A stretch of DNA of 64,000 nt from Flaccisagitta enflata (lineage: Eukaryota > Chaetognatha > Sagittoidea > Aphragmophora), in NCBI GenBank assembly GCA_965153355.1, contig OZ231126.1, positions 45,322,001 through 45,386,000 of the forward strand, written 5' to 3'. The notes beneath the pieces were generated by a model. That model saw only the letters and a program-made list of their open reading frames with translations. It was not told the origin of the DNA and searched no databases. The translations under genes were made by a program, and so were the position numbers. Shown piece after piece: positions 46,501 through 57,498 of the stretch; positions within the stretch are counted from its first letter, which is position 1, and every line of letters begins with the position of its first letter.

Positions 46501-47365
46501 AGTTCTCCACGCTGAGGTATTGACAACGATCCAGCAGAGGGCGAAAAAGAGTTGGAAGGAGGGCAGCAGATATGATGCCACCAAAGGAGTGACAAGCGGC
46601 AGCCACAACGGCAAAGGAATCACAGCCCAAATCAACAGGTTGAACACCAAATTCCAGCGAAGACGATCATTACTTGGTGATGACCTCAACGTTGTCCGTT
46701 TACCGAATGGGTTTTCTTTTATATCTTCTTTAATGGGAGCAATTCCCATATTTTCATTTTCGTTGGTGGTTTTCTCGCTTTTGTCGCCCTCAATTTCGCT
46801 GCCACGCGTCCTCATCCCAACTAAAAATCGGTTTGTATTTCGGGATAAGAATTAGACCAAAAGACACGGATTTTTCCTAGATTGGTGGGTAACCGGTTTT
46901 GTTCTTTTAATATCTTACTTTACCTTGGACAAACCAGAAGCAAATCGAGACTTTTCATAAAGTTCAAGACACTTCATGCTTCAACAAATTACCTAACCGA
47001 ATGTGATCAATCTTTCAGGTTTCTGCAAAAAACATCCCTTCATCTATCCAAGAAGAAGTAAGTATTCTACACAAGGGCTTTGCTTTACTGTTTGGCTTTT
47101 TTAACTTAGCTTACATAAAATAAAAACACAAAACAAAACACAAAATAAAAGGTAAAATCATTTTCATCATGGAACATCTATGATATTTTTTTGCAATCAC
47201 GGTAGGTCAATTCTTTTCCAATTGGGTTCTGCAATTACCTGATTGTCTAACCGCGTTGAGTTCTTGTTTGACGAGCAAAACGCTTCTTCTTCTTATATTG
47301 GTCATCTTCATTTCCAAATCTTCCTTAAACTCTTTCTTTTGAATGCTCTCGGTTGAGTTTGCCAT
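39809..47365 (-). CDS. GT2-family processive-type membrane glycosyltransferase, 5 exons, 778 aa (whole gene)
   Basis: Exons 47365-47239, 46820-46453, 45131-44189, 43663-43462 and 40505-39809 join in frame (intron phases 1, 0, 1, 2); all introns are GT-AG and the sum is 2,337 nt. Predicted role: an inverting sugar transferase at a membrane, adding sugars from a nucleotide-sugar donor to a polysaccharide or glycan; the product is unknown. Visible features: two membrane segments (about 101-146), the start of the GT-A domain VVLSAYKEP (188-196), donor-binding DAD (437-439), HPGYQMDD with the likely catalytic acidic residues (524-531), QARRW (575-579, the QxxRW motif of chitin, cellulose and hyaluronan synthase relatives), and four more membrane segments (about 601-635, 691-714, 736-758). 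Oddities: a ~134-residue acidic Ser/Thr/Asn-rich insertion (about 294-427) inside the catalytic domain and a Ser-rich loop (641-685). The start is the first in-frame ATG, in context ACAAAAATGG. Confidence 0.85.
41776..42185. mobile_element. 410-bp MITE with TA target duplication
   Basis: Left end CTACGCGAATTT then an A-run and AGACGCAC; right end GTGCGTCTTTTTAAAAATTTGTATAG. TA lies on both sides (41774-41775 and 42186-42187). Inner arms contain inverted ATCTTTCATT...GACCAAT-type blocks also found in the next element. Confidence 0.7.
42188..42956. mobile_element. 769-bp MITE with CAGTATGATTGTTTTCG ends and TA duplication
   Basis: Inverted ends CAGTATGATTGTTTTCGTTTG match for about 40 bp. TA flanks both sides (42186-42187 and 42957-42958). 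It has an inner palindrome: CAGATTGGTCTCAAATGAAAG near 42468 faces CTTTCATTTGAGACCAACCTG near 42668. It shares its left TA with the preceding MITE. Confidence 0.82.
43462..43663 (-). CDS. Glycosyltransferase exon 4 (residues 480-546)
   Basis: Acceptor CGTGCAG|CAAACG and strong donor TTGAG|GTGAGA (phase 2). It encodes TRVTGIVRGALMMGALIPFNINGMSVFSFS then HPGYQMDDIIALIRWM. The sequence is GC-richer than the introns around it. Confidence 0.88.
44189..45131 (-). CDS. Glycosyltransferase exon 3 (residues 166-479), catalytic core with DAD motif
   Basis: Acceptor TTTTCTCAG|GGTTTG and donor GATGAAG|GTACTT (phase 1). It carries the nucleotide-binding start (VVLSAYKEP), KCSNANYGIRES, the low-complexity insertion, then ILITTCDADTKFHPDFI and IYQTPLLYNW. 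Intron 2 (1,321 nt) contains a GGAC microsatellite. Confidence 0.88.
45575..45692. repeat. (GGAC)n microsatellite in intron 2
   Basis: GGACGGACGGAC with GGTT and GGAA interruptions. It resembles the family A core, but no family A ends were found beside it. Confidence 0.9.
46453..46820 (-). CDS. Glycosyltransferase exon 2 (residues 43-165)
   Basis: Acceptor TTTTTAG|TTGGG and donor TTGCAG|GTACTA (phase 0). It encodes a charged stretch, then two hydrophobic segments (RWNLVFNLLIWAVIPL and QLFFALCWIVVNT), then a basic WRLRRWKRKN stop-transfer-like end. Intron 1 is 418 nt. Confidence 0.82.
47239..47365 (-). CDS. Glycosyltransferase exon 1 (residues 1-42)
   Basis: ATG at 47365-47363. The donor is TCAG|GTAATT after 47239 (phase 1). 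It encodes a charged cytosolic-looking N-terminus beginning MANSTESIQ. The frame is open upstream to about 47545 but has no other ATG, so no longer form is proposed. Confidence 0.75.
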
Positions 47366-47429
47366 TTTTGTATCCGGAAGGGAATTACCCGAAAATCTGA
47401 AGTAGCTGTTAATTTGCCATTCAACGAAA

Positions 47430-47530
47430 ACAATCACGTGCGGGTGGGCAGAGAAAGAGGCGCAAAAAATCCAGATTCGAGCAACCCACGGGACAGAAGA
47501 ACCGACCGACGATAAAACCGTCTTGCAGAA
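47430..47530 (-). repeat. Possible diverged family A remnant in the 5' flank of the glycosyltransferase gene
   Basis: CACGTGCGGGTGGGCAGAG, GGCGCAAAAAATCC and GAACCGACCGACG occur in the order seen in family A copies (GTCGCGTGCGGGTGGG, AATGCGAAAACC, GGACCGACC). The similarity is weak. A CACGTG E-box-like palindrome lies at 47435-47440. Confidence 0.3.
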
Positions 47531-47545
47531 TCGAATGTACGCCAA

Positions 47546-48225
47546 AAAAAAAATGAAATTACAAGAAGGAGAGGATTAAATCATTTTTAATACCAAAAAA
47601 AGTCTAGTTTTGCTAAAATCAAACCTGTTTTTTATCCTGTATCCGTCTTCACCGATTCATCTTTCTTATATTAGTTTTTGGATCCGGGTTGTTGACGACA
47701 TAATTCTTACGTTATATAAATCCAAATAAACTTAGATAGTCGATGACGAAAATGTCCTCTCGTGACTCTGGTGGCGATCACTATTCTAGACGAAGTGCAA
47801 TACTCGAAAGAAAAGAGAGAAAATCCCCGCTTTTATCATGCAAATTAAGACAGGTAGAAACAGGATCGGGATCGGAATTTGAGAGAAAAAAATATATTTT
47901 GATCAATGATCATTGAATGCAGGTGTGTATTCTGTATAACTACATTCAAAGTAAAGAGGTCATTCGTACGAAACAAATCGATGACAGTGCCAATTCTGTG
48001 TCGTAAAAAGGAGCATTTCTAATACTGAGCGAGTCATTAAAAAGCCGCACTTTTAAATGGCTAATTACAGTTAAATCTTGGAAGATGATTGTTTAAAATC
48101 ATAGATCACAAGATCAATTCTATTTGGCTCCAACTTGGTATTTCTATTGGTTAGACATGGTATAAGAAAGGCAACAGGCCAACGATTGGGTGCTCCGTAC
48201 AATTATATACACAACTACAAACATA
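47546..48225. other. Noncoding upstream of the glycosyltransferase gene
   Basis: AT-rich unique sequence. It could hold the promoter, but no specific site can be supported. Confidence 0.45.
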
Positions 48226-48226
48226 C

Positions 48227-48480
48227 TTCTTCCTTCCTTATTCTTTCCTTCCTTCCTTCCTTCCTTCCCTCCTTCCTTCCTTCCTTCCTTCCTTCCTTCC
48301 TTCCTTCCTTTCTCCCCTTCCTCCCCTTCCTTCCATGCCTTTCGTCTTTCCTTTCTTCATTCCTTCCTTCATTCCTTTCTTCTTTCCCTCTTTCTTTCCT
48401 TCCTTCCTTCCTTCCTTCCTTCCTTCCTTCCTTCCTCCCTCCCTGCTTCCCTCTCTTTCTTTCTCCCTTCCTTCAATCCT
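48227..48480. repeat. (CCTT)n microsatellite
   Basis: Interrupted TTCC/CCTT repeats. GTCGCGTACATGCGAC, a family A-like hairpin, follows at 48490. Confidence 0.92.
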
Positions 48481-48704
48481 TGTTCTAGAGTCGCGTACAT
48501 GCGACAAAAAACCTTGTCATTATCAATCCTTTTGAAAAAAAAGAGCATCTATGCAAAATAAGAGTTCACTTAGAAGCTGTAAATTCTAAACCGTTTGACG
48601 GTTTGAGATGTATAGAATGACGGAAAATTTAAGAATCTTCAAAAATCGTTTCAACAGGAAAAAAAATCTTATTAATTCTATAAAAAAGTGCGTTATTTTT
48701 TTTT

Positions 48705-48772
48705 GGGTCGGACGGACGGACGGCACGGCAAGGTGTAGAGTCGCGTGTCCGCGAGCACCGCGACTATAAACA
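48705..48772 (-). repeat. Family A 5'-end fragment
   Basis: GGACGGACGGAC run, GGCAAGGTGTAGAGTCGCGTGTCCGCGA, then GCACCGCGACTATAAA. The terminal hairpin is present with a short insertion. Confidence 0.6.
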
Positions 48773-48819
48773 ATAACGACATTGACGACAATATCATTAC
48801 ATAACATTAATCAAAACAC

Positions 48820-48930
48820 TTTTAGCAAAAACAAAAACAAAAACAAAATTAAAAACAAAAACAAAAACAAAAACAAAAACAAAAACAAAAACAAAAACAA
48901 AAACAAAAACAAAAACAAAAACAAAAACGT
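48820..48930. repeat. (AAAACA)n hexanucleotide repeat
   Basis: About 17 units of AAAACA, one interrupted by TT. Confidence 0.93.
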
Positions 48931-49022
48931 CGATGAGGACAATCATGGATCTGGACAGAAAGTAGCGGTAACCAAAATGTCATGTCCTGTCCTGTTCGTC
49001 TGCCTGTCTTTCTATCTTTTGA

Positions 49023-49026
<4 letters not shown>

Positions 49027-49118
<92 letters not shown>
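49027..49118. repeat. (CT)n microsatellite
   Basis: About 90 bp of CT. Confidence 0.95.
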
Positions 49119-49121
<3 letters not shown>

Positions 49122-49412
49122 CTATCATTTTCTGATTTTTTCGTGTTTCCCAGTGATGAAGTCTTCTATTCTATCTCATCATAGGGAAAAATAGTGAAAC
49201 AGATAAAAAAAGAAAGAAAATAACGCCATCTCTTGAAATCGTCCTCTTCCTTTTCCTGTAAGAATTAGATTAGAGTTTCTTCCTTGGATGGACAATTGGT
49301 TCACACGTGCTTTTTCTTTTGTTTTCCTTCTCTTTGTTTTCATTTTCTTTCTTTGCTTTTCGCGCAGGAGAAGAAATTGGCTGAAGAAAAGGAGCCGAAG
49401 AGAGGCCGCAAG

Positions 49413-49415
<3 letters not shown>

Positions 49416-49465
<50 letters not shown>

Positions 49466-49466
49466 A
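49416..49466. repeat. (GA)n microsatellite
   Basis: About 50 bp of GA. Confidence 0.93.
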
Positions 49467-51967
49467 ATTTTGATAACTCACAATCAGATATGGATGTTTT
49501 TCTCCAGGAAAGGAAATGGAATTGTTGGGTCTCGCACGATTTTGGATAAGTGGTGACTGGTAAGAGGTGAAGAGGTGAGAGTATCTTGGGGGACAAAGTG
49601 TTGGTGATATGGTGACTGGAAAGGGGTTAAAGAGTCGTGAAGCACTTGATCTTCGTCTTGGCGGAAGGTTGGTGCGTGTGTATTATCATTGGTGTTAACT
49701 TTGTATCTTTTGAAAATTGATGAATCTTCGGATATGGTTGATTACTGTTTATAGGGATAGCTGGTGTAAGGAGGAACTTGTCATCAGTTATGTTATGCCA
49801 TTTTCTGTAACTTGTATTTTGTTTTTACCCTTGCGCATTTTTGTTCGTGCTTTACCTCGTCGTGAATAAATGTAAAAAAGAAACAACACAGGCGACCATG
49901 GATGTATGGACCGCCACATCTACCAAGTCGGTTCTAAAATCCAGTTGATCAGAAAAATGAAGAAATCATTTTGAACATGGCGGGAAACACGAATGAGGAC
50001 TGATTGAAGGTACGATAGTCAGGATGCTGCTTTTTTGGGCAGTAATCTTGCTCTAGGTCTGGTTGAGGCCAATCAAGCTGATTTGAAGCGGCAAATTTTG
50101 GAGCTCCGAAACATCCGTGTGGATGACGGTTTTGTTAACCTCATTTTGAATTCGTAGTGATGGTGAATGTAATCCATCCTTCCATTTCTTCCCGAGGCTG
50201 TTATTTGGGGGCGATTCCTGAAATAAGCAGGCGTGACCGCAAATCTGATATCACGCCATTTTGATTGAAACAACCTGCAACGAAAAAGAATAACCCTTTT
50301 GTCTGGGGGATCAACGGCATTTCTTGAAAGCTGGAAGGTTATCAATCAAACATATCAAACAAGCGGCAGAAATTAAGGTTAAAGGCTAAACCGCAACGGT
50401 TCATTCTGCAACGAACTGTGAGATGGAAATTGAAGAAACTACGCATTACGCCTGTCAGGATGCCCAGAATGATGAAAATGACCCAACGCACTCCTGGTTA
50501 GTTTTTTTTCTCGCCAACAGTCGATCAGAGGAGCCGCTTTACGAACGAAATTAATTGGGTACCATATTTTGGGTCTAATTAACGCTACAAAGAAAATAAA
50601 ACGATCTTCCTAAGTGGATGGTTAAGGGTTTCCCTCACTTTCATTTCTTACTGACGCTAAATATGCTTTTCAACAAATTACGTGCAGCGGCTCATGATCA
50701 TTTAAGAGATATTCTACAACTAGGGTGCATTGGGTCATATTCACAATTCCTAGCCAACAGGCATACTACGCAAAAAGGATGATGTCACACTTGTCCAAAT
50801 TCAGAGGACAGCATTTTTGATTTCCTGATATATAGTAGGATAACGTTATTCGTTCTTCCACTTAGCTTCAGTCAGTGTTTGATCAATAAGTAGGGGCCTT
50901 GATTCAATTTACAATAGTATTGTTGCACATCATGACAATTCAAAAGGCGAATTCTTCTTTACCAACAGACCAACCGAAGAATGATATTGACAAAAGGGTT
51001 GCGAATGACATGCTTCAACTATGGCGAAAATGTCGTTTTGTGCAGAGCTTTGACCTCCTCCTCCCGCTCCTCCTCCTCCACCTCACAAAAAAAAAGAGGT
51101 ATCGAAAAGCCTCAACGCGTTTGCACAACCAAAAGAAAAAAAAACCTCACAGGTCGAGTTTCGGTCGTCGAGAATAATTTCCCCCACGTAGTAGAAACTG
51201 TTTATGCAACATTTTCTTTGTGCTCTTCCGGTTTTCTGGGCACAAAAGCCGGAAACTGCGCCGCGCAAGTTTCGCCGCCACTTCCACCTCGGCCAAGACT
51301 ACCACAACCACCTCGGCAGAGACTACAACCATTAATTACTTCCACTTGCTTAAATGATGCTGGCGCTACCGCCACTGCCACAAGCAGCATAGCCACCAAT
51401 AAGATAAGTAGTTTGATGACGGAAAGCCTAAGATGGGATGGCTGGTTGCGTGTAATCCGCTGGGTGGTAATCATAATCCATTCCAGCCACTGGTGCCATC
51501 ATTTCACCCACTACAACACTCGTCGAATCCACCCCCACAGGCTCCATCGCGACCGCTGCCGCGCCGAGCGGATAGAGTTGAGATAGGTATGAGAGTGTGA
51601 TAGCTGGTGATTTTAGAGTGAATATCAGTTAACGCTACATCATCTTAGCCACCACCATCACTGCTATACCACGTGCGCCGCCACCACCACCACAACCACC
51701 GCCACAACATTCTCCCCCTCGTAAACGTTATGAATTGCCTTTCCGAAGAAAACTCATTCATTTTCTCTTTCACCTCGGCAAAAGCAACGGTGGTTGAGCT
51801 CCATGGTGCCATATATTCATATATACATATACATCTGCGGTGCCATTGTTGGAATTGTTGGCTTGGCCAATCGCTCGCCGCCCCATCAACTCGAGCTTAG
51901 GGTAGGTAAATAGAATTGCCATTACGCCCGATGGCAGACCGTCTGACCGAGAAGAAAGAAAAGGGAA

Positions 51968-51970
<3 letters not shown>
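49467..51970. other. Noncoding 2.5 kb, no gene recognised
   Basis: Unique sequence. An AATAAATGTAAAAAAG near 49866 looks like a polyadenylation-type end on the plus strand, but no upstream coding frame supports a gene. A GCC/ACC-rich segment lies at 51255-51720. Frames of 60-200 codons here have no recognisable family. Confidence 0.45.

Positions 51971-52023
<53 letters not shown>
51971..52023. repeat. (GA)n microsatellite
   Basis: About 52 bp of GA. Confidence 0.93.
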
Positions 52024-52025
<2 letters not shown>

Positions 52026-52368
52026 CAGAGCTGAAAAGAATGAGCACACATTTGCAATTGTGCACTGATAACATTTTTGAACCCGAAACCTCCTGAACCT
52101 TTATTTTGAGTGTATCACGGCTATTTTTGACCCTCGGTCAAGCCAGCCATGAGACGATCATGGTATTTGATTTGGTTTACGAACTTTTGCTATTTCGGCG
52201 ACTTATGCTTCAATAATGCAGCGTCTGCCGGATCGGCAATGCAATGTCTGCCGGGTTGGCAATGCAATGTCTGCTGGATCGACAAAGTCACATTTTCCGC
52301 GTCGGCACGTAACTGTCTTACTGTTTCTCCGGATTTTGTGCCCTTCCCCCTCTTTTTGTCAAAATCTG
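52024..52368. other. Noncoding with short CGGATCGGCAATGCAATGTCTGC repeats
   Basis: At 52225-52280 three copies of a ~26-bp unit with GCAATGCAATGTCTGC are seen. Otherwise unique. Confidence 0.5.
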
Positions 52369-52384
52369 ATTGTCTGTCTGTCCC

Positions 52385-52460
<76 letters not shown>
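52369..52460. repeat. (TGTC)n microsatellite
   Basis: About 85 bp of TGTC. Confidence 0.95.
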
Positions 52461-52736
52461 ACCGCCTCCGTCTCAATGGATATCTTTCTTTCCTGCCTAC
52501 CTCAAGTTTTCGTTCCTTTTGACAATTACCAATAATGGACCACTGCCCTTGGTATTTACCTTTATTGCCTTTGTTCCGCATTCTAAGATGCTCCCTGCGT
52601 CACTGATCACCCCTGGTGAAATCCATCCGTTGGTTCGTCCCTCCTTTTTGCTCAAGTTGATAATGGTTAAAAGGCATAGTAGAGCTCCGAGAAAACTAGT
52701 TACTTCACCCTTTCATGGCATCTCCTCCCCCCTTTT

Positions 52737-52812
52737 AAAGCGGGCTTTGGGCTAGGCCATTTTCCAGTGGGCTTTGGGCTACTCTATTTTCCAGCAGGCT
52801 TTGGGCTAGCCC
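52737..52812. repeat. Left part of the split GGGCTTTGGGCTAG minisatellite
   Basis: Three units of about 30 bp with TTTTCCAGCAGGCTTTGGGCTAG. The array resumes after the family B insertion at 54057 and again at 54683. Confidence 0.7.
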
Positions 52813-54056
52813 TTTTTTGGGCAGCGGCCTCGGAGGGGACAATGTCCTGTAGAACACAGGGGGACTTTCGTTTGTTCGTTCATTTGTTTGTTCGTTTCTC
52901 CGTTCATCCCCCTCTGGCTTTGGGGCTCAAATCCCAGCCTCCAGGCTCAAATCCTAGCCTCCAGGCTCAAATCCCATTCTCAAGGTTTAAACCTCAGCCT
53001 TGGGGCTGAAAATCAGCCCCGAGGCTAAAATCCCAGCCTCAAGGCTCAAATCCCAGACTTGAGGCTCAAATCCCAGCCTTGAGGCTCAAATTCCAGAACA
53101 TAGGGGGACTTTCGTTCGTTTGTTTGTTTGTTCATTCGTTTGTTCGTTCGTTTGTTCATTTGTTTGTTTGTTTGTTTGTTTGTTTGTTTGTTTGTTTGTT
53201 TGTTTGTTCATTCGTTCATTTGTTCATTCGTTCATTCATTCATTCATTCATTCATTCATTCATTCATTCATTCATTCGTTTGTTTGTTTGTTTGTTTGTT
53301 TGTTTGTTCATTTGTTTGTTTGTTTGTTTGTTTGTTCGTTCCTTTGTTCGTGTATTCATTCATTCATTCATTTGTTTGTTTGTTTGTTTGTTTGTTTGTT
53401 TGTTTGTTTGTTTGTTTGTTTGTTCGTTCATTTGTTCGTTCATTTGTTCGTTCATTTGTTCGTTTGTTTGTTCGTTCATTCGTTCCTTCGTTTGTTCCTT
53501 CGTTCGCTCGTTTGTTCGTTCATCTGTTTGTTCATTCATTCGTTCGTTTCTCAATTTGTCCCCCCCCTGGCCTCGGGGCTCAAATCCCAGCCTTCAGGCT
53601 CAAATCCTAGCCTCCAGGCTCAAATCCCATTCTCAAGGCTTAAATCCCAGCCTTGGGGCTCAAATTCCAGCCTCAGACTTAAATCCCAAACTTGACGCTC
53701 AAATTCCAACCTGGCCTTGAGGCTCAAATTCCAGCCTTGAGGCTCAAATTCCAGCCTTGAGGCTTAAATCCCAGCCTCGAGGCTCAATTCCAGCTTCGAG
53801 TCTCAAATCTCAGCTTCGAGGCTGAAGTCCTATCCTCAAGGCTTTAATCCCCACCTCAAGGCTTAAATCCCAGTCTAAAGGCTTAAATCCCAGCCTTGAG
53901 GCTCAAATCCCAGCTTCAACAAACAAACAGATAAATGAAAGTTTCCCCCCCCCCTTTGGGGCCGCTGCCCTGCTAACCATCAATTACAGTCACAAACATA
54001 CTAAGCAGGGCAACGGGTATCGCTGACCACATATTGCCCTTGGGCGACCTGTTCTA
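52813..54056 (+). mobile_element. Family B element inserted in a minisatellite
   Basis: TTTTTTGGGCAGCGGCC start, hairpin block with GTCCTGTAGAACACAGGGGG, a GTTTGTTCGTT tract, then a first GGCTCAAATCCCAGCCTC array (52915-53095). ACATAGGGGGACTTTCG leads into a 450-bp TTTG/TTCA/TTCG tetranucleotide region (53112-53560), then a second array (53570-53930). Then GGGGCCGCTGCCCTGC and the tail ending GGGCGACCTGTT. Both outer flanks are GGCTTTGGGCTAG units, so the element sits within that array. Confidence 0.78.
53112..53560. repeat. (TTTG)n/(TTCA)n/(TTCG)n tetranucleotide region
   Basis: Blocks of TTTG and TTCA alternate over about 450 bp. This gives three long plus-strand Phe/Val/Leu/Cys/Ser frames that are artefacts. 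Confidence 0.93.
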
Positions 54057-54098
54057 GTAGGCTTTGGGCTAGCGTGTTCTCCAGTGTGCTGCGAGCTA

Positions 54099-54680
54099 AC
54101 ACCTGTGCAAGAATTATTGCAACAACTTTGTAAGATAGTCAAACTTTTATGAAAAGAAATAAAGAAATTTGATTTTCACAATTAGTTAGTATTCGAAAAA
54201 TGCTTCATTTTGCTCATGAATAACATCCCAATCACTTAAAACAAAGCCAAGATATAACAAAACCAGTGAAAACATATATCTCTCTTGGCACTGCAAAATT
54301 ACCAGAAAACAGTGTCATCTTGTAAAAGACTGTAAAATTTGATTGAACAAAGACAAAATAATCCGGATTGCGCCACTGGTTAGATCTTGAGCTGTAGTTT
54401 AATAATCTCATGGATTTCAGGTCTAATTTCATAAGCAAAATGGTCAAATCTTGGTGTAAAAGTAACCCAAAAATTGACATTCTGAACACAACTATCTTTT
54501 AGTTGTGTTAAATAAATCTAACTTGTGTCTTCTAAAAGGGATTGAAAATTCAATTTCTGTCTTGTTATAGCTTGTATTATCATAAAAATAACCAAACCTG
54601 ATCAAATATGTGAATACAGTATAGCTCAAGGGGAGAAAAATTGATTAATGGTATGTTTGTAATAATTATTGCACAGATGT
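54099..54680. mobile_element. 582-bp MITE with TA target duplication
   Basis: Ends ACACCTGTGCAAGAATTATT and the complement of ACATCTGTGCAATAATTATT, flanked by TA (54097-54098 and 54681-54682). It is AT-rich inside with no coding frame and is inserted in the same minisatellite as the family B element. Confidence 0.78.
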
Positions 54681-54682
54681 TA

Positions 54683-55165
54683 GCCTATTTTCCAGCAGGC
54701 TTTGGGCTAGCCTGTGAGCCAAAGCATTGGGTAGGCCGTGGGCCCGCAGGTTTTAGGTTAGGCTTTTAGGTTAGGCTTTAAGGCCCCATTGGTCAACGGG
54801 GTAGCCAAAGCCCCATTGACCAACGGGGTTGGGGCTAAGCCGTTGGCCAACCTGGTTTGGGCTACCTTGTTGGCAAAAGGGGTTTGGGCTACCTTGTTGG
54901 CCAACAGGGTTCGGGCTACCCCATTGGCCAACAGAGTTCATGCTGTTAGCCAATGGGTTCAGGTTAACTCGTTGACCAACGGGGTTCAGGCCACCCCATT
55001 TGGGATTTGGGGTTTGGGGTACCCCATTGGCCAACGAGGTTTGGTATGGGCTACCCCGTTGGCCAACGGTGTATGGGCTACCCCATTGGCCAACATGGTT
55101 CAGGATACCCTGTTGGCCAATGGGTTCAGGCTACCCCGTTGGCCAACAGGGTTCAGGCTATGCCC
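54683..55165. repeat. Minisatellite with palindromic units (GGGCTACCCCGTTGGCCAACGGGGTTC)
   Basis: About 15 units of 27-33 bp, most containing the palindrome CCCNTTGGCCAANGGGG. At the left edge units grade into the GGCTTTGGGCTAG type. The Trp/Gly/Pro-rich frames on both strands are repeat translations. Confidence 0.85.
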
Positions 55166-55238
55166 AGCGGTTTTGATCAATGTGTTCTAGTCCACCTCCC
55201 ACCACCACATTTCACTTTCTTAATTATGAAAATATGTA

Positions 55239-55812
55239 CAGTAGATGTCGTCTAGACTTGGAAATACGGGGGAATTCATTACAGGAAAATAAATAAAGTT
55301 AAGAGAGTGATATTTGGAATTTAAACTAATAATAGGATGCTTTATTGCCCATGGGTGTTGGTTGCCATGGAAACACATTTTTATGTATTTACGCTAAAAT
55401 ATCAATTTTTTGAGAAATTTTTTGAGGGAACATTGTTTAAAATAAAATTTGCTACAACTTTCCCACAGTATGTTCTGTAAGAATATCGCTGGTTTGGCGG
55501 TTGCTAGGGAGCATCACAGGGCTGTCACACATAGTTACGCTCCCTAGCAACGGCTAAACGAGCAATATTCTTACAGAACATACTGTGGGAAAGTTGTGGC
55601 AAATTTTATTTTAAACAATGTTCCCTAAAAAAATTTCTCAAAATATTGATACTTTAGCGTGAATACATGAAAATGTGTTTCCATAGCAACCAACACCCAT
55701 GGGCAACAAAGCATCCTTTTATTAGTCTATATTCCAAATATCAGTCTCTTAAGTGAATTTGTCTTCCTGTAATGAATTCCCCCGTATTTCCAAGTCTAGA
55801 CGACATCTACTG
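55239..55812. mobile_element. 574-bp near-perfect fold-back element with TA duplication
   Basis: The two halves (about 275 bp each) are near-perfect inverted copies running to the ends CAGTAGATGTCGTCTAGAC, around a ~26-bp spacer (near 55510-55535). TA flanks both sides (55237-55238 and 55813-55814). CAGT ends plus TA suggest a Tc1/mariner-pogo type MITE. No coding capacity. Confidence 0.88.
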
Positions 55813-56085
55813 TATTTGCTGCGAGGCCTTTCATTGGAAAAAAAGTGCCCCCTGTTGTACTACAAATCTATAACTGTGACAGTTGAGCAGTCTGAAATGC
55901 ATTTATTAACGGGGTAGTTCTTGCATGCTTGTAATTTTTTACAGGATTTCTTTAAAGTGTCACCATGAAGTTGATCTTGTTTCTTAGATACAATATTGCC
56001 ATATGCAAGTAGTTTCAAGCTAAAGATACCTGTCATTTTGATGTAGTTATGTCAATAGAATAATCAGGCCTCTCTGGAACCATAG
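55813..56085. other. Noncoding, nothing recognised
   Basis: Unique AT-rich sequence. Confidence 0.45.
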
Positions 56086-56089
56086 GTCA

Positions 56090-56410
56090 TTGGGCCCCTC
56101 CATGGCCGCTGCCCCATTAACCTAGATAACCTAAGATAAAAAAAATGATAAATGGGGCATCGGGAACCGCTGACCATATGACACTTGAGCGACCTGTTTA
56201 GTCTGAGATCGAGAGGGTTGATTTGACCCCTAAAAGACTTGATTTGAAGCCAGAGAGGCCTGATTTAAACCCTGAGAGGCCTGATTTGAAGCTTGAGAGG
56301 ACGGGGGGAGGGCAGAGAAAGGAAAGAACGAATGGACTAATAAAAGTCCCCCTGTGTTCTACAGGACTTTGTAGTTTGTACCCTTTAGGTCGGCTGCCCA
56401 AAAAGCAATG
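56090..56410 (-). mobile_element. Small rearranged family B copy
   Basis: A forward tail (GGCCGCTGCCCCATTAACC ... GAGCGACCTGTTTA) is followed by about five inverted array units (AGAGGCCTGATTTGAAGCC) and an inverted left block (AAAGTCCCCCTGTGTTCTAC ... GGCTGCCCAAAAAG). The two parts point in opposite directions, so this is either two fragments or a rearranged copy. Confidence 0.6.
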
Positions 56411-56681
56411 CCAATTATAGTAGGTCAATAGGTGCACTGTGTGGATCGTCAAACTTTTGCGTGTCCGACCAACAAACCAACCCGCCTGTCAACCAATGCA
56501 CGGATGAATGTGACCGGTTATTGAGGTGCATTGGCGCACCTTGAAAGAAAGAGGGAAAAGGAAATTGATATAATAGAAAGAGGACGTATAAAACGAGGCA
56601 GAATCATGAAGCGAACGTAATCAAGTTAGCGACGACAGGGACGGAAAGGAGAAAAGAGGTGGAAAAGACAAACGTAAACCA

Positions 56682-57427
<746 letters not shown>

Positions 57428-57443
57428 TCCTCTCTCTCTCTTT

Positions 57444-57497
<54 letters not shown>
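57428..57497. repeat. (CT)n microsatellite
   Basis: About 65 bp of CT with one interruption. Confidence 0.93.

Positions 57498-57498
<1 letters not shown>

Noticed and set aside
47366-47545. N-terminal extension of the glycosyltransferase
   Set aside because: The frame is open for 60 codons upstream but contains no ATG; a TTG start is not credible for a nuclear animal gene. It is more likely 5' UTR.
49740-49880. 3' end of a plus-strand gene (AATAAA followed by an A-rich stretch)
   Set aside because: No coding exon with motifs or splice signals could be placed upstream. The signal alone is common in AT-rich DNA.
50981-51586. 201-codon plus-strand frame near a GCC/ACC-rich segment
   Set aside because: No motif or splice-consistent extension. 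Composition changes along the frame follow the DNA. I cannot support a gene.
53079-53720. Three overlapping long frames rich in Phe/Val/Cys/Ser/Leu
   Set aside because: All three frames are open because TTTG/TTCA repeats lack stop codons. The peptides are pure repeat translations.
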